Source: Pannonibacter indicus (GTDB taxonomy: Bacteria > Pseudomonadota > Alphaproteobacteria > Rhizobiales > Stappiaceae). From it: a stretch of 64,000 bases of DNA. The stretch is taken from NCBI RefSeq assembly GCF_001418225.1, contig NZ_LIPT01000001.1, forward strand, positions 582,377 to 646,376, read 5' to 3'. Below the pieces are notes generated by a model. That model did no database searches and was not told where the DNA came from. It worked only from the letters and a program-made list of their open reading frames with translations. A program made the translations under genes and the position numbers. This document shows positions 1-8,588 of this stretch, piece after piece; position 1 is the stretch's first letter; each line of letters begins with the position of its first letter.

Positions 1-813
1 GGCGTCACCGGCTACACCGAAGGCCAGCTTGTGGCCGTGTCCCCGTCCCGCCCCTGCCGCGCTTGCAAGTACTGCCTGGAAGGCCTGCCGAACCAGTGCC
101 TCAACATGCGCTTCTACGGCTCGGCCATGCCCTTCCCGCATATTCAGGGCGCCTTCCGCGAAGTGCTGGTGGCTGACCAGTTCCAGTGCGTCGATGCAAC
201 CGGCCTGACGCCGGGCGAAGCTGCCATGGCTGAGCCGCTGGCCGTTACGCTGCACGCCACCCGCCGCGCGGGCGACATGCTGGGCAAGCGCGTGCTGGTG
301 ACCGGCTGCGGCCCCATCGGCATCCTGTCGATTCTTGCCGCCCGCCGCTCGGGCGCGCAGGAAATCGTGGCGACCGACCTCTCCGATTTTACGCTGGCGC
401 TGGCCCGCAAGGTGGGCGCAGACCGCACCATCAACATGGCGAACGAACCGGATGCGCTGGCCGCCTATAACGCTGACAAGGGCTATTTCGACGTGCTCTA
501 CGAGTGCTCGGGCGCTGCCCCTGCACTGGCTGGCGGCATCGCGGCCCTGCGCCCGCGCGGCATCATTCTGCAGCTTGGCCTTGGCGGTGACATGAGCGTG
601 CCGATGATGGCCATCACGGCAAAGGAACTGGATCTGCGCGGCTCGTTCCGCTTCCATCCGGAATTCGCCGTGGGCGTCAGCCTGATGCAGAAGGGTCTCA
701 TCGACGTGAAGCCGCTGATTACCCACACGGTTGGCCTCGACAAGGCAGAGGAAGCCTTCCTGCTGGCATCCGACCGCAGCCAGGCCATGAAGGCCCAGAT
801 CGCCTTTTCCTGA
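1..813 (+). CDS. idnD: L-idonate 5-dehydrogenase, zinc-dependent MDR alcohol dehydrogenase (5' end outside window)
   Basis: Oxidises L-idonate to 5-ketogluconate with NAD(P), a cytoplasmic step of sugar-acid catabolism. The frame is open from base 1, so about 75-80 N-terminal residues lie outside the window and 270 remain. The structural-zinc loop CRACKYCLEGLPNQC (four Cys) is at the start of the visible part, followed by GSAMPFPHIQGAFRE, typical of idonate dehydrogenases. The Rossmann motif VTGCGPIG follows, and the C-terminus runs to QAMKAQIAFS. It is followed by a lactonase and 6-phosphogluconate dehydrogenase, consistent with an idonate/gluconate route. A related sorbitol- or threonine-dehydrogenase activity is the main alternative. 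Confidence 0.85.
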   Translation, partial: GVTGYTEGQLVAVSPSRPCRACKYCLEGLPNQCLNMRFYGSAMPFPHIQGAFREVLVADQFQCVDATGLTPGEAAMAEPLAVTLHATRRAGDMLGKRVLVTGCGPIGILSILAARRSGAQEIVATDLSDFTLALARKVGADRTINMANEPDALAAYNADKGYFDVLYECSGAAPALAGGIAALRPRGIILQLGLGGDMSVPMMAITAKELDLRGSFRFHPEFAVGVSLMQKGLIDVKPLITHTVGLDKAEEAFLLASDRSQAMKAQIAFS

Positions 814-994
814 CGGGTTCTCCATCCAGCTGCCGCGCCCGGCACCCCACTGGCCCGCAAGGACCACAGCCGGGCGCGGCCTCTCTCAAACTCAGACCGC
901 CTCGTCGCGTAAACGCCTTTCTTGCCCACGCCTCAGGTGGTAACGCTACCTGCAATCAGGCCGGACCAACGGCCCGCAGGGACAGGGAGGTCTC

Positions 995-1885
995 ATGCCG
1001 TTTTTCGAGGTCATTGACCCGGTTTTCCAGACCTACGTCCTCGGCAATGCGCCGGTGAAGCGGATCGCCACCGGCTTTGACTGGGTGGAAGGCCCGGTCT
1101 GGTTCGGCGATGCGGGGCACCTGCTGTTCTCCGACATCCCCAACAACCGCATCATGCGCTGGACGCCGGATGGGGTGACCACCTACCGCGCGCCTTCCAA
1201 CTATGCCAATGGCCACACCCGCGACAGGCAGGGCCGGCTGATCTCCTGCGAACATGGCACGCGCCGCGTCACCCGCACCGAATGGGACGGCTCGATCACC
1301 GTGATCGCCGACAGGTTCGAGGGCAAGCGCCTGAATTCGCCCAATGATGTCATCGTCTCGCGCGATGGCGCCATCTGGTTCTCCGATCCCCATTACGGGA
1401 TCATGACCGATTACGAGGGCTTCAAGTCCGAACAGGAACTGCCCTGCGCGGTCTACCGGGTTGATCCCGACGGCACCATTGACAAAGTGATCGATGATAT
1501 GGCCTGTCCCAACGGACTGGCATTCAGCCCGGATGAAAGCCTGCTCTATGTTGCCGATACCGGCCGCATGTTCGGCAGCGATCCCCAGCACATCCGGGCC
1601 TATGTCATGAAAAACGGCAGACCCAGCGAGGGGCGTGTGTTCCACACGATCCAGCCAGGCTGTGCCGATGGATTCCGGGTGGACGGGGACGGCAATCTGT
1701 GGTCCTCGGCTGCTGACGGCGTCCACTGCATCGCCCCGGAGGGCCACCTCATGGGCAAGATCCTTGTGCCGGAACTGGTGTCCAACCTCTGTTTCGGCGG
1801 CAGGGCGAAACATCAGCTCTTCATCACGGCGACGACCAGCGTCTACTCCGTGATCCTGAACCGGAAAGGACTACAATGGCCATGA
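995..1885 (+). CDS. SMP-30/gluconolactonase family lactonase
   Basis: Predicted to hydrolyse a sugar lactone to the free acid. The 296-residue length suits a six-bladed propeller of the SMP-30/gluconolactonase/LRE family. Family metal-site motifs are visible: FDWVEGPVW with Glu32, LNSPNDV, CPNGLAFSPDE and DGFRVDGDGNLW with the candidate catalytic Asp. The preceding GGGAGG is a good ribosome site for the ATG. No signal peptide is seen, so it is cytoplasmic. The last 10 bases overlap gnd, indicating co-transcription with it. The exact lactone cannot be told from sequence. Confidence 0.85.
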   Translation: MPFFEVIDPVFQTYVLGNAPVKRIATGFDWVEGPVWFGDAGHLLFSDIPNNRIMRWTPDGVTTYRAPSNYANGHTRDRQGRLISCEHGTRRVTRTEWDGSITVIADRFEGKRLNSPNDVIVSRDGAIWFSDPHYGIMTDYEGFKSEQELPCAVYRVDPDGTIDKVIDDMACPNGLAFSPDESLLYVADTGRMFGSDPQHIRAYVMKNGRPSEGRVFHTIQPGCADGFRVDGDGNLWSSAADGVHCIAPEGHLMGKILVPELVSNLCFGGRAKHQLFITATTSVYSVILNRKGLQWP

Positions 1886-3288
1886 CTTCGGCAGAGATCG
1901 GGCTCATCGGACTTGGCACGATGGGTGCCGCACTGGCGCTGAATATCGCCGAAAAAGGCTTTCGCATTGCCGTGTGGAACCGCACCACGGACGTAACCCG
2001 CCGCTTCCATGCAGAAGCCGGTGATCTGGCCGCGAACGTGGTTCCCACCGAAAGCCTGAAGGAGCTGGTGGCGGCCATCAAGCCGCCGCGCGCCATCATC
2101 CTCATGGTCCCGGCCGGCAAGGCCGTGGATGACCAGATCGAGGCTCTGGCTCCGCTGCTCGGCAAGGATGACCTGATCATCGACGCGGGCAACGCCAACT
2201 TCCACGACACCAACCGCCGCGCCGCCGCAGACCTTGGAGTCCGCTTCATGGGCATCGGCGTGTCCGGCGGCGAGGAAGGGGCGCGTCACGGCCCCTCGAT
2301 CATGGCTGGCGGCAACCCGGCCGATTTCGAGCGGGTGAAGCCGGTTCTCACTGCCATTGCCGCCCGCTACGGTGACACGCCTTGCGCCACCTGGATGGGC
2401 GAGGCAGGTGCCGGCCACTTCGTCAAGGCCGTGCACAACGGCATCGAATATGCCGACATGCAGATGATCGCCGAAGTCTACGGCATCATGCGCGACGGGA
2501 TGGGCCTTGGCGCCGCCGATGCAGCCGCCATCTTCCAGAAGTGGAACGAAGGCACACTGCGCTCCTATCTGGTGGAAATCTCTGGCGCCGTCGCCGCCGC
2601 CACCGATCCGCTGACCGGCCAGCCGATGCTCGACGTCATTCTGGATGCTGCCGGGCAGAAGGGCACGGGCCGCTGGACCGTCATCGAAGCCCAGCATCTG
2701 GGCGCTCCAGTGCCGGTGATCGAGGCCGCCGTGATGGCGCGCAACGTCTCGTCCCGCGTGGACGAGCGCAAGGCCGGTGAAGCGCTCTATGGCGCGGCCC
2801 CGCAGAAGCTGACGGATGCACCGTCCGCTGACGAGCTGGAGCAGGCGCTGATCGCAGGCAAGATCCTGTGCTATGCGCAGGGCTTCACCATGATGACCGC
2901 AGCCTCGGCCACCTTCGGCTGGAATCTGCCGCTGCCGGACATCGCCCGCGTGTGGCGTGCCGGCTGCATCATCCGCTCGGACATGCTGAACGACATGGCC
3001 AGTGCCCTTACGGAAGATGCCACGCGCAACCTGATCATGGCGCCGGACTTTGCCCGCCGCATCGAGGCAGCGCTTCCGGCCCTGCGCAAGATCGTCGCCC
3101 TCGGCGCGCTCAACGGCCTGCCGGTTCCGGCTCTGGCCTCGGGCCTTGCCTGGTTCGACCTGATGCGCACGGCACGCGGCACCGCCAACATGATCCAGGC
3201 CCAGCGCGACTTCTTCGGCGCCCACGGTTTCGACCGCCTCGACGGCAAGGACGCCCACCATGGCCCCTGGGGCCTCTCGGCATCCTGA
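1876..3288 (+). CDS. gnd: 6-phosphogluconate dehydrogenase (decarboxylating)
   Basis: Oxidative decarboxylation of 6-phosphogluconate to ribulose 5-phosphate in the pentose phosphate pathway. At 470 residues it is full length. The N-terminal Rossmann motif is GLGTMGAALALNIAEKG. The 6PGD signature GVSGGEEGARHGPSIMAGG lies near residue 130, and the catalytic Lys/Asn segment KAVHNGIEYADMQMIAE follows. The start overlaps the lactonase gene. Its place behind idonate dehydrogenase and lactonase genes makes it a pathway-linked copy fed by gluconate; the genome may hold another. Confidence 0.95.
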   Translation: MAMTSAEIGLIGLGTMGAALALNIAEKGFRIAVWNRTTDVTRRFHAEAGDLAANVVPTESLKELVAAIKPPRAIILMVPAGKAVDDQIEALAPLLGKDDLIIDAGNANFHDTNRRAAADLGVRFMGIGVSGGEEGARHGPSIMAGGNPADFERVKPVLTAIAARYGDTPCATWMGEAGAGHFVKAVHNGIEYADMQMIAEVYGIMRDGMGLGAADAAAIFQKWNEGTLRSYLVEISGAVAAATDPLTGQPMLDVILDAAGQKGTGRWTVIEAQHLGAPVPVIEAAVMARNVSSRVDERKAGEALYGAAPQKLTDAPSADELEQALIAGKILCYAQGFTMMTAASATFGWNLPLPDIARVWRAGCIIRSDMLNDMASALTEDATRNLIMAPDFARRIEAALPALRKIVALGALNGLPVPALASGLAWFDLMRTARGTANMIQAQRDFFGAHGFDRLDGKDAHHGPWGLSAS

Positions 3289-3303
3289 CGGCAAAACTGA
3301 ACA

Positions 3304-3330
3304 CTGCCCCTCCTTCAGGGGATGGGGCAG
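3304..3330 (+). terminator. Imperfect hairpin after gnd
   Basis: CTGCCCC at 3304-3310 pairs with GGGGCAG at 3324-3330 around a partly paired centre with a TTCA tip. Only a short T-rich stretch follows, so this is a weak terminator candidate 15 bases after the gnd stop. Confidence 0.35.
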
Positions 3331-3390
3331 CGTTTGACTGTGACTCCAGAAAGGGGCAGAGCGCAGTTCCCCACCACACATTCCGCATCG

Positions 3391-3556
3391 TCCCGGACGT
3401 AGCGCAGCGGAGATCCGGGAACCACTCGCTTCCAGAGCGGCAAGACTGGAACGCGGCAAAGAGGCGTGCGCAGGGCCGGTGATTGCCGCCCCGAGTGAGA
3501 CAACAGCACCTCTCTGCAAACGAGTAGCCCCCGGCTCGCGCTGCGCTTGGCCGGGG
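3391..3556. repeat. Pair of REP-like imperfect palindromes in the gnd/regulator gap
   Basis: The 336-base gap 3289-3624 holds no credible gene. It contains one palindrome at 3391-3420 with arms TCCCGGA/TCCGGGA, and a second at 3529-3556 with arms CCCCGGC/GCCGGGG. Both carry the core AGCGCAGCG, read on the plus strand in the first and on the minus strand in the second, so they are inverted relatives. This is the look of dispersed intergenic palindromes in alphaproteobacterial genomes. Confidence 0.55.
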
Positions 3557-3624
3557 TAACTCAGTGCCTGTTCGCAACGCAGTGCCCAGCGGCTGAGGCA
3601 CTCACAAAGCTGAAGCAGAAGCCC

Positions 3625-4653
3625 CTACGCCGTCTCCCCCGGAACCAGCCGCGTCGGGACAACGGTGATGTCCTGCCCCGGTTCGCCGCGCAGGCGGGCG
3701 ACGAGGGCTTCGGCGGCGGATTTGCCGATGGCCGTGGCAGGAACAACCGTGGTCGTCAGGCGGCGCGGCAGGACGGAGGCTGCTTCCATGCCGCCCCAGC
3801 CGGCGATGCCCAGATCTTCCGGCACACGGATGCCCCGCGCCTCGCAATAGGCAAGGCCGCCGATGGCCATTTCGTCATTGTGGAAATAGACCGCATCAAG
3901 GTCCGGCTCACGCGCAAGCAGGGTTTCGAGCCCGTAGAAGCCCCGGTAAAAGCCGGGGTTGTCGATGAGGACTTCCTTCGCCGCCAGAGGATGGCCTCCC
4001 GCCGACAGTGCCGCCTCGAAGCCATCGAGCCGGGCCGAGCTGATCACATCCGACAGACCCAAGGCCCCGACATAGCCAACCTTGCGCCGCCCGCGCCGCA
4101 GCAGAAACTGGCCCATTTCCATGCCGCAATCGAAGTGGGAAAAGCCGACCGCCATGTCGACGGGGCTTGTCGTCAGCTCCCACACCTCCACCACCGGCAT
4201 GGCCGACTGGCGCAGCATCTCGACTGTGCCAGGCGTGTGCAGACTGCCGGAGAGGATGACGCCGGCCGGGCGCCAGCTCACTACCTGCCGCACCCAGTCC
4301 TCTTCCTGCTCCACCGCGTGATTGCTGGCCCCGATCATCAGTTGATAGCCGAGCCGCGACAGGGCGCGGTCCACCCCGTCGAGCACCTGACCGAAGAGGC
4401 TGGAACTCAGACGTGGCACGCACATGCCGACCAGTGTCGAGGCCTGCTCTGAGCCGAAGGCCGCCGCCAGACGGTTGGGCACATAGCCAAGCGTCTCCGC
4501 CGCTGCGAGAACCTTCCCGCGCGTTTCCTCAGAAAATCCGCTGCCACCGCGCAGGACACGGCTCACCGTCATCTTCGACACCCCCGCCACGCGGGCGATG
4601 TCATCCATATTGGCCTTGTTCCGCCGGTCCATCATGCTTCCAGACTGCCGCAT
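3625..4653 (-). CDS. LacI-family transcriptional regulator, GntR (gluconate repressor)-like
   Basis: Predicted repressor of the flanking sugar-acid genes. An N-terminal LacI helix-turn-helix MDDIARVAGVSKMTVSRVLR begins near residue 16, followed by a periplasmic-binding-protein-like effector domain; the total of 342 residues is normal. Alternative ATGs lie 18 and 21 bases inside the 5' end. It is transcribed divergently from the ABC importer, and the gap holds two perfect GntR-type operators, so autoregulation plus control of the importer is likely. The inducer is inferred to be gluconate, idonate or a related acid. Confidence 0.85.
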   Translation of the reverse strand: MRQSGSMMDRRNKANMDDIARVAGVSKMTVSRVLRGGSGFSEETRGKVLAAAETLGYVPNRLAAAFGSEQASTLVGMCVPRLSSSLFGQVLDGVDRALSRLGYQLMIGASNHAVEQEEDWVRQVVSWRPAGVILSGSLHTPGTVEMLRQSAMPVVEVWELTTSPVDMAVGFSHFDCGMEMGQFLLRRGRRKVGYVGALGLSDVISSARLDGFEAALSAGGHPLAAKEVLIDNPGFYRGFYGLETLLAREPDLDAVYFHNDEMAIGGLAYCEARGIRVPEDLGIAGWGGMEAASVLPRRLTTTVVPATAIGKSAAEALVARLRGEPGQDITVVPTRLVPGETA

Positions 4654-4664
4654 ATGCAGATTAT

Positions 4665-4676
4665 GTTATCGATAAC
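4665..4676. promoter_or_regulatory. GntR-type operator O1
   Basis: Perfect palindrome GTTATCGATAAC, 12 bases before the start of the LacI-family gene and just upstream of a TTGACA at 4684-4689 that faces the importer. It matches the known gluconate-repressor operator pattern (ATGTTA-N4-TAACAT), so binding by the adjacent regulator is inferred. Confidence 0.7.
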
Positions 4677-4683
4677 TTTACGC

Positions 4684-4689
4684 TTGACA
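4684..4689 (+). promoter_or_regulatory. Candidate -35 box of the importer operon
   Basis: A perfect TTGACA lies between the two operators. The matching -10 is not clear: TACACG at 4705-4710 is the best, with a 15-base spacer. The bracketing operators support a promoter here. Confidence 0.35.
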
Positions 4690-4719
4690 ACCCATCTGGG
4701 CCGATACACGCTCCATAAC

Positions 4720-4731
4720 GTTACCGGTAAC
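4720..4731. promoter_or_regulatory. GntR-type operator O2
   Basis: Perfect palindrome GTTACCGGTAAC, nearly identical to the enterobacterial gluconate-repressor operator core. It lies about 45 bases before the importer start and 55 bases centre-to-centre from O1, a layout that allows repression of both divergent promoters, possibly by looping. Confidence 0.75.
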
Positions 4732-4775
4732 TCAGCCGCAAGAGCCGAGACGGAGACATGGGAGGAGACACCGGT

Positions 4776-6269
4776 ATGCAACCGGCACATGATGGTCTGT
4801 TTTTTGACCGTATCGTCAAGTCATTTGGCGGCACGCAGGCCCTGCGCGGGGTTTCGCTGAAGGTCGAGCGGGGAGAAATCCTTGCGCTTCTGGGCGAGAA
4901 CGGCGCGGGCAAATCAACCCTGATCAAGGTTCTGTCCGGCACCTACCAGGCCGATAGCGGAACGGTGTCGATCGATGGCGCGCCCTATCACCACGAAGCG
5001 GGCAAGGGCGGCCATCAGAAGGTCGCCTTCATCCACCAGGATCTCGGCCTCATCGAATGGATGAGCGTGGCCGAAAACATCGCCCTGGCGCTTGGCTATG
5101 TGCGCAAGCGCGGCCGGATCGACTGGAGCGCCACGGAGGCCATGGCCACTGAAGCGCTGAAGCTGGTGGATGCGGATTTCCCCGCTACCGCCCGCGTTGC
5201 CAATCTGACGCGCACGCAGAAATCCCTCGTCGCCATCGCCCGCGCGCTGGCTGCCGATTGCGACTTTCTGGTTCTCGACGAGCCCACCGCCAGCCTTCCC
5301 GCCGACGAGGTGGAGCGCCTGTTCAACGCGCTGCGCCCGCTGAAATCCCGCGGCGTCGGCATGATCTATGTCAGCCACCGGCTGGACGAGATCTTCCGCA
5401 TTGCCGACCGGGTCGCCGTGCTGCGCGACGGACAGATGGCGGGCTTGCGCGCCATCGGCCACACCACGCCGGAGGAGCTGGTGAGCCTGATCGTTGGCCG
5501 CAAGACCCGCGAGATCAGCCGTCCGGACGTGCAGAAAGGCCCGGCCATTCTCTCTGTCCGCTCCCTGCTCACCCGGCAGGTGGGGCCTGTCGATTTTGAA
5601 CTGCGGCGCGGAGAGCTGCTGGGCCTTGCGGGGCTGCGCGGTGCGGGCCATGAGGATATCGGCCGTGCGCTCTTCGGAGTCATGCCGCATTCCGGCACCG
5701 TGGTTCTGGATGGGCGCACGCCGGATCTGACGTCGCCGATCAGCGCCATGGCTTCGGGCATCGGCCTTGTCGCCCGCGACCGTGTGGCAGAAAGCGTCGC
5801 CACGGGCCTGACCATCCGCGAGAACGCCTATGTCAATCCGGCGGCGACCGGACGGGCCATGCTGTCGCTGATGAGCCCGCGCAAGGAAGAGGACATGGCG
5901 GCGGAAATCGGCCGCCGGGTCGGTCTTTCGCCCAATGACCCGGCGCTGCCCATTGAGGCGCTGTCTGGCGGCAACCAGCAAAAGGTCATCGTTGGCCGGT
6001 GGCTGGACAGCGGCCGGCGGCTGCTGATCACCGAAGATCCGACCGCCGGTGTCGATGTCGGCGCCAAGGCGGAGATCTATCATCTGCTTTACGAAGCTCT
6101 CGCCAGCGGCATGGGCGTGCTCGTGGTCTCCACCGACTTCGAGGAAATCGCCAACATCTGCCACCGCGCCATCGTCTTCTCCCGCGGCCAGGCGGTCGCG
6201 GAGCTGAGCGGCGTCGAACTGTCCACTGAATCCCTCATCCAGGCCGCATCGGCCGGTGAAGCTGCCTGA
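4776..6269 (+). CDS. Sugar ABC transporter ATPase, RbsA/CUT2 type (two ATPase domains)
   Basis: Energises the importer with the next two genes. The start at 4776 is preferred over 4758 because GGAGGAG at 4761-4767 sits 8 bases before it; this gives 497 residues. Domain 1 has Walker A GENGAGKST near residue 40 and a divergent signature LTRTQKSLVAIARALA in place of LSGGQ. Domain 2 has a degenerate Walker A (GLRGAGHEDIGRALFG) but a good signature LSGGNQQKVIVGRWL near residue 400. This asymmetry is usual in CUT2 ATPases. The substrate is probably a sugar or sugar acid, given the neighbours. Confidence 0.9.
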   Translation: MQPAHDGLFFDRIVKSFGGTQALRGVSLKVERGEILALLGENGAGKSTLIKVLSGTYQADSGTVSIDGAPYHHEAGKGGHQKVAFIHQDLGLIEWMSVAENIALALGYVRKRGRIDWSATEAMATEALKLVDADFPATARVANLTRTQKSLVAIARALAADCDFLVLDEPTASLPADEVERLFNALRPLKSRGVGMIYVSHRLDEIFRIADRVAVLRDGQMAGLRAIGHTTPEELVSLIVGRKTREISRPDVQKGPAILSVRSLLTRQVGPVDFELRRGELLGLAGLRGAGHEDIGRALFGVMPHSGTVVLDGRTPDLTSPISAMASGIGLVARDRVAESVATGLTIRENAYVNPAATGRAMLSLMSPRKEEDMAAEIGRRVGLSPNDPALPIEALSGGNQQKVIVGRWLDSGRRLLITEDPTAGVDVGAKAEIYHLLYEALASGMGVLVVSTDFEEIANICHRAIVFSRGQAVAELSGVELSTESLIQAASAGEAA

Positions 6270-6277
6270 GGCCCCTC

Positions 6278-7300
6278 ATGCCCTCCATCGAATCCAACGC
6301 CATCGAACCGACCAAGGATGAACTGCAGGGCCTGTCCCTGATGGGCCGGGCCCTGCGTCTTGCGCCCACCTATGGCCTCGTCATCCTCATGTTCGGCCTC
6401 ATCATCCTGTTCTCGATCCTCTTGCCGAACACTTTCCCGACCATGCTGAACCTGCGGGCAATCCTGTCGGACAAGGCGATTATCGCGCTCCTGTCTCTTG
6501 CGGCCATGATCCCCATGGTGGCCGGGCGCATCGACCTCACGGTCGGCTACGGCATCGTGCTGTGGCACATCCTCGCCATCTCGCTGCAGACGGTCTACGG
6601 CCTGCCCTGGCCGGTGGCCATCGGCCTCGTGCTGATGCTGGGCATTGTCACGGGCATTCTCAACGGTATCCTCGTCGAGGTCGCCCGCATCGACAGCTTC
6701 ATCGCCACCCTCGGCACCGGCACCATCCTCTATGCTCTCGCCCTGTGGCACACGGGCGGGCGGCAGATGGTGGGTCAGTTGCCGGATGCCTTCTATGCCA
6801 TCAACGGCACCTTCATCTTCGGCCTGCCCATCACCGCCTTCTATGTGCTGGCCATCACGCTGGTGATGTGGGTGGTGCTCGAATACACGCCCGTCGGCCG
6901 CTACCTCTATGCCATCGGCGCCAACCAGCGCTCGGCCGAACTCAACGGCATTCCGACGCGCAAGTTCGTGATCGGCGCCTTCCTCACCTCCGGCCTGATG
7001 ACGGCTCTGGCGGGCATCCTGCTCGCCTCCAAGCTGCGCATCGGCCAGGCCTCGGTGGGTCTTGAATTCCTGCTGCCCGCCCTCGTCGGCGCCTTCCTGG
7101 GCTCCACGACGATCAAGCCGGGCCGCGTCAATGTCTGGGGCACCATTGCCGGCGTGATGATCCTCGCTGCAGGCATCTCCGGCATCCAGCAGTTTGGCGG
7201 AAGCTTCTGGGTCGAGCCGCTGTTCAACGGCACCACCCTGCTCATCGCCATTGGCATTGCGGGCTATGCCCAGCGCAAGAAAGGCGCAAAGCCCCGCTGA
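6278..7300 (+). CDS. Sugar ABC transporter permease, RbsC type
   Basis: Inner-membrane channel of the CUT2 importer; 340 residues with about nine or ten hydrophobic segments beginning at LVILMFGLIILFSILLP. The conserved cytoplasmic segment AIGANQRSAELNGIPTRKF, which contacts the ATPase, is near residue 210. It starts 8 bases after the ATPase gene, so the two are co-transcribed. Confidence 0.92.
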   Translation: MPSIESNAIEPTKDELQGLSLMGRALRLAPTYGLVILMFGLIILFSILLPNTFPTMLNLRAILSDKAIIALLSLAAMIPMVAGRIDLTVGYGIVLWHILAISLQTVYGLPWPVAIGLVLMLGIVTGILNGILVEVARIDSFIATLGTGTILYALALWHTGGRQMVGQLPDAFYAINGTFIFGLPITAFYVLAITLVMWVVLEYTPVGRYLYAIGANQRSAELNGIPTRKFVIGAFLTSGLMTALAGILLASKLRIGQASVGLEFLLPALVGAFLGSTTIKPGRVNVWGTIAGVMILAAGISGIQQFGGSFWVEPLFNGTTLLIAIGIAGYAQRKKGAKPR

Positions 7301-7336
7301 CCCTTGATGACACTCAGCAACCGGGAGGAAAACGAC

Positions 7337-8428
7337 ATGCTGAAACGTCTCGTGACTGCAACCATACTGCTGGCCGGCACCACGCTGGCAGCCCATGCCG
7401 ACGCCGTATCCGACGCGATGGCGGACGTGCAGAAATACGCTGGCCAGAAGACCACATGGGACGGCCCCACGTCCGGCCCGGCTGGCGCTGAAGGCAAGAA
7501 CATCGTGGTTCTGGCCGCAGACATGAAGAACGGCGGCGTCCTTGGCGTCACCAACGGCATCCAGGAAGCGGCCTTCATGATCGGCTGGAACGTCAACGTT
7601 CTGGACGGTGCCGGATCCATCCAGAGCCGCGCCGCAGCCTTCGGCCAGGCCCTCGCCCTCAAGCCGGATGGCATCATCATCAACGGCTTTGATGCGGTGG
7701 AGCAGAAGGCAGCTCTTGATCAGGCCAAGGCTGCAGGCATTCCGATGGTCAGCTGGCACGCCAGCCCGGTCATCGGCCCGGATCCGGAAAACGGCATCTT
7801 CGCCAATGTCTCCACCGACGCCATGGAAGTGTCGGCGGCTGCGGCCAAGTGGGCCTATGCAGATGCCGGCGGCAAGCCAGGTGTGGTGATCTTCACCGAC
7901 TCCACCTATGCCATCGCCATCGCCAAGGCCGACAAGATCAAGGAAACGATCGAAGAGCTCGGCGGCACCGTGCTGGAATATGTCGACACGCCGATTGCCG
8001 ACACCTCCAGCCGCATGCCGACGCTGACCACCGCCCTGCTGCAGAAATACGGTGCAAGCTGGACCCACGCACTGGCGATCAATGACATCTACTTCGACTT
8101 CATGGGCCCGAGCCTTGCCGCAGCCGGCATCCCCGGCGACGGCGCCCCGAAGGCCGTTGCAGCCGGTGACGGTTCGGAAAGCGCCTACCAGCGCATCCGT
8201 TCCAGCCAGTATCAGGCTGTCACGGTTGCAGAGCCTCTGAATTTGCAAGGCTGGCAGCTGGTGGACGAGCTGAACCGCGCCATCAACGGCGCTCCGTGGT
8301 CTGGCTACACCTCGCCGCTGCATGTGGTGACGAAGGACAACATCTCCTTCGACGGCGGCGACCGGAACATCTTTGATCCGGGCAACGGCTACCGCGAGGA
8401 ATACGGCAAGATCTGGGGCAAGAAGTAA
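7337..8428 (+). CDS. Periplasmic sugar-binding protein of the RbsABC-type importer
   Basis: Binds the substrate for the upstream permease and ATPase. The start at 7337 is chosen because CGGGAGG precedes it and it gives a clean signal peptide (MLKRLVTATILLAGTTLAAH, cleavage near AHA-DA). The mature protein has the periplasmic-binding-protein type 1 fold, with LAADMKNGGVLGVTNGIQEA and LALKPDGIIINGFD. Length is 363 residues. A strong terminator follows at 8461, closing the operon. The ligand is not identified from sequence. Confidence 0.9.
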   Translation: MLKRLVTATILLAGTTLAAHADAVSDAMADVQKYAGQKTTWDGPTSGPAGAEGKNIVVLAADMKNGGVLGVTNGIQEAAFMIGWNVNVLDGAGSIQSRAAAFGQALALKPDGIIINGFDAVEQKAALDQAKAAGIPMVSWHASPVIGPDPENGIFANVSTDAMEVSAAAAKWAYADAGGKPGVVIFTDSTYAIAIAKADKIKETIEELGGTVLEYVDTPIADTSSRMPTLTTALLQKYGASWTHALAINDIYFDFMGPSLAAAGIPGDGAPKAVAAGDGSESAYQRIRSSQYQAVTVAEPLNLQGWQLVDELNRAINGAPWSGYTSPLHVVTKDNISFDGGDRNIFDPGNGYREEYGKIWGKK

Positions 8429-8460
8429 GCCTCGGGAGGCCTTTAGCTTCCGGCGCGAAA

Positions 8461-8499
8461 GGCGCCGGTGGGGTCCGCTTCACCGGCGCCGTTGTTTTT
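8461..8499 (+). terminator. Rho-independent terminator of the sugar importer operon
   Basis: Perfect 10-bp stem GGCGCCGGTG (8461-8470) / CACCGGCGCC (8481-8490), 10-base loop, then GTTGTTTTT. Confidence 0.9.
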
Positions 8500-8542
8500 G
8501 CTGCGCACAAATTTTCAGGGCTGACGCCTTGCGCCTCAAGAT

Positions 8543-8562
8543 CGTTATGTTATGTCGTAACG
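8543..8562. promoter_or_regulatory. Palindromic operator candidate before the peptide/nickel-type importer
   Basis: CGTTATGTTATGTCGTAACG has 5-bp arms CGTTA/TAACG in a locally AT-rich patch, ending 26 bases before the start codon. The GTTATGTTAT-like half resembles alphaproteobacterial Zur-type zinc boxes, but the match is partial, so the regulator is not assigned. Confidence 0.35.
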
Positions 8563-8588
8563 CATTTCAAACCCAAGTGAGGTCTGCG

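Noticed and set aside
1843..3519. Long minus-strand open frame across gnd
   Set aside because: It is a GC-rich shadow of gnd with low-complexity composition and no family motif.
3547..4452. Plus-strand 301-codon open frame opposite the LacI-family regulator
   Set aside because: Antisense to a clear LacI-family gene; His/Arg/Gln-rich composition typical of a shadow frame.
6089..8323. 744-codon minus-strand open frame over the ABC importer
   Set aside because: Antisense to permease and binding-protein genes that have clear motifs; charged low-complexity translation.
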